DNA of 64,000 nucleotides from Ohtaekwangia kribbensis (GTDB lineage: Bacteria; Bacteroidota; Bacteroidia; Cytophagales; Cyclobacteriaceae). Below are positions 63,628 to 64,000 of this stretch, one piece after another. Made by a program: the position numbers and the translations under genes. Under the pieces are notes generated by a model. It ran no database searches. It worked only from the letters and a program-made list of their open reading frames with translations, and was not told the DNA's origin. The stretch's first letter is position 1, and every line of letters begins with the position of its first letter. Where the stretch lies: the NCBI RefSeq assembly GCF_042676245.1, contig NZ_JBHTKA010000001.1:1240001-1304000 (forward strand), given 5' to 3'.

Positions 63628-64000
63628 CTAAATATCTTTACGAAGCTCTTTAAACAGCTTGATTACTTTTACTTCGTCAATGGCCAGGTGCTTCAGGGTC
63701 ATCCCCTTCAAAAGCTGGTAAACTTTTTCGGAGATGATCAGTTCACCGGCTTTGTTAACACCGAGATCATCCTCACCGGGAACTCCAACAACCTTCATCA
63801 GGTAGTATGTCGGCAGTTTATCTTTTTCAATAAACTCTTCGAGGCCTCCCGATAACCGGGGCTCGATCTTTCGGCAAATTCCTAAACCGGAAAGATAGCT
63901 CTCCCGAAATAACTTCAGGAGTTTTTCAGTGACGATGTAATAATGTTTGATCTTGATCAGATCATCGTCAGACAGTGCATCAAAAACAACATAGAGCTCA
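63628..64000 (-). CDS. Partial protein of unknown function
   Basis: The frame is open at the window end and stops with TAG at 63628-63630, giving about 123 C-terminal residues. The composition is normal for a soluble protein (YYIVTEKLLKLFRES, YYLMKVVGVPGEDDLG, GELIISEKVYQLLKGM, VKVIKLFKELRKDI). The VNKAGELIISEKVY segment faintly recalls Imm11-type immunity proteins, but I cannot support that. It is convergent with the adhesin-like gene, 45 bp apart. Confidence 0.7.
   Translation of the reverse strand, partial: ELYVVFDALSDDDLIKIKHYYIVTEKLLKLFRESYLSGLGICRKIEPRLSGGLEEFIEKDKLPTYYLMKVVGVPGEDDLGVNKAGELIISEKVYQLLKGMTLKHLAIDEVKVIKLFKELRKDI

Overview
The window reads as chromosomal DNA of a Bacteroidota bacterium, most likely order Cytophagales. 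Evidence: type IX secretion (T9SS) C-terminal sorting tails on two surface proteins, giant propeller-type hybrid histidine kinases, FtsX/MacB permeases paired with PadR or NtrC-type regulators, almost no Shine-Dalgarno sequences, and TTTG-type -7 promoter elements. No rRNA, tRNA, CRISPR array, prophage or intact insertion sequence was seen.

Layout. 1-6628 (minus): a two-component cluster with a GAF-PAS protein cut by the window edge, an HPt protein, a soluble histidine kinase, a GAF protein, a LuxR-type response regulator, a single receiver and a four-PAS kinase. 7031-13607: small membrane protein, DUF748 protein, trehalose/maltodextrin enzymes (treZ plus a GH13 glucosidase), aldo/keto reductase. 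13811-19073: FtsX-type permease divergent from an NtrC-type regulator/kinase pair. 19217-23802: YahK-like dehydrogenase, SnoaL-like protein, MarR-GNAT fusion, siderophore-interacting protein and its divergent AraC regulator. 24036-39498: two giant propeller hybrid kinases, a third membrane hybrid kinase, an HPt protein, a beta-barrel, a membrane protein and two secreted surface proteins. 39921-40994: small unknown genes. 41040-49880: a complete chemosensory operon (parA-mcp-cheW-cheD-cheY-cheB-cheA-cheC-like-cheR). 50500-53483: padR plus permease. 53500-53812: decayed PKD-like surface gene. 54136-56159: pncB-pncA for NAD salvage. 56248-59157: small membrane protein, zinc dehydrogenase, NmrA-like protein. 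59440-63582: a 1380-residue T9SS adhesin-like protein. 63628-64000: a partial unknown gene.

Most interesting result. Five promoters, in two places 29 kb apart, share one architecture: an inverted repeat AAAATCAG-N7-CTGAT followed after exactly 25 nt by TTTG. They precede an HPt gene (817-1263), a kinase (1424-2173), a GAF gene (2290-2787), a secreted beta-helix/T9SS pair (28296-31563) and the HPt-to-hybrid-kinase operon (31857-39498). The repeat centre would lie near -41, as for a class II activator. The hybrid kinases end in receivers without a DNA-binding domain, so the parts of a phosphorelay (kinase-receiver, HPt, LuxR-type regulator) and its possible surface output appear to share one cis element. 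This is an inference from sequence and has not been tested.

Other points: a Glu at the phospho-Asp position of one hybrid-kinase receiver; an Asn at the phospho-Asp position of CheB; a soluble chemoreceptor next to an orphan ParA, suggesting a segregated cytoplasmic array; and a strong preference for TATA across the window, seen in genes as ATA isoleucine codons placed after codons ending in T.
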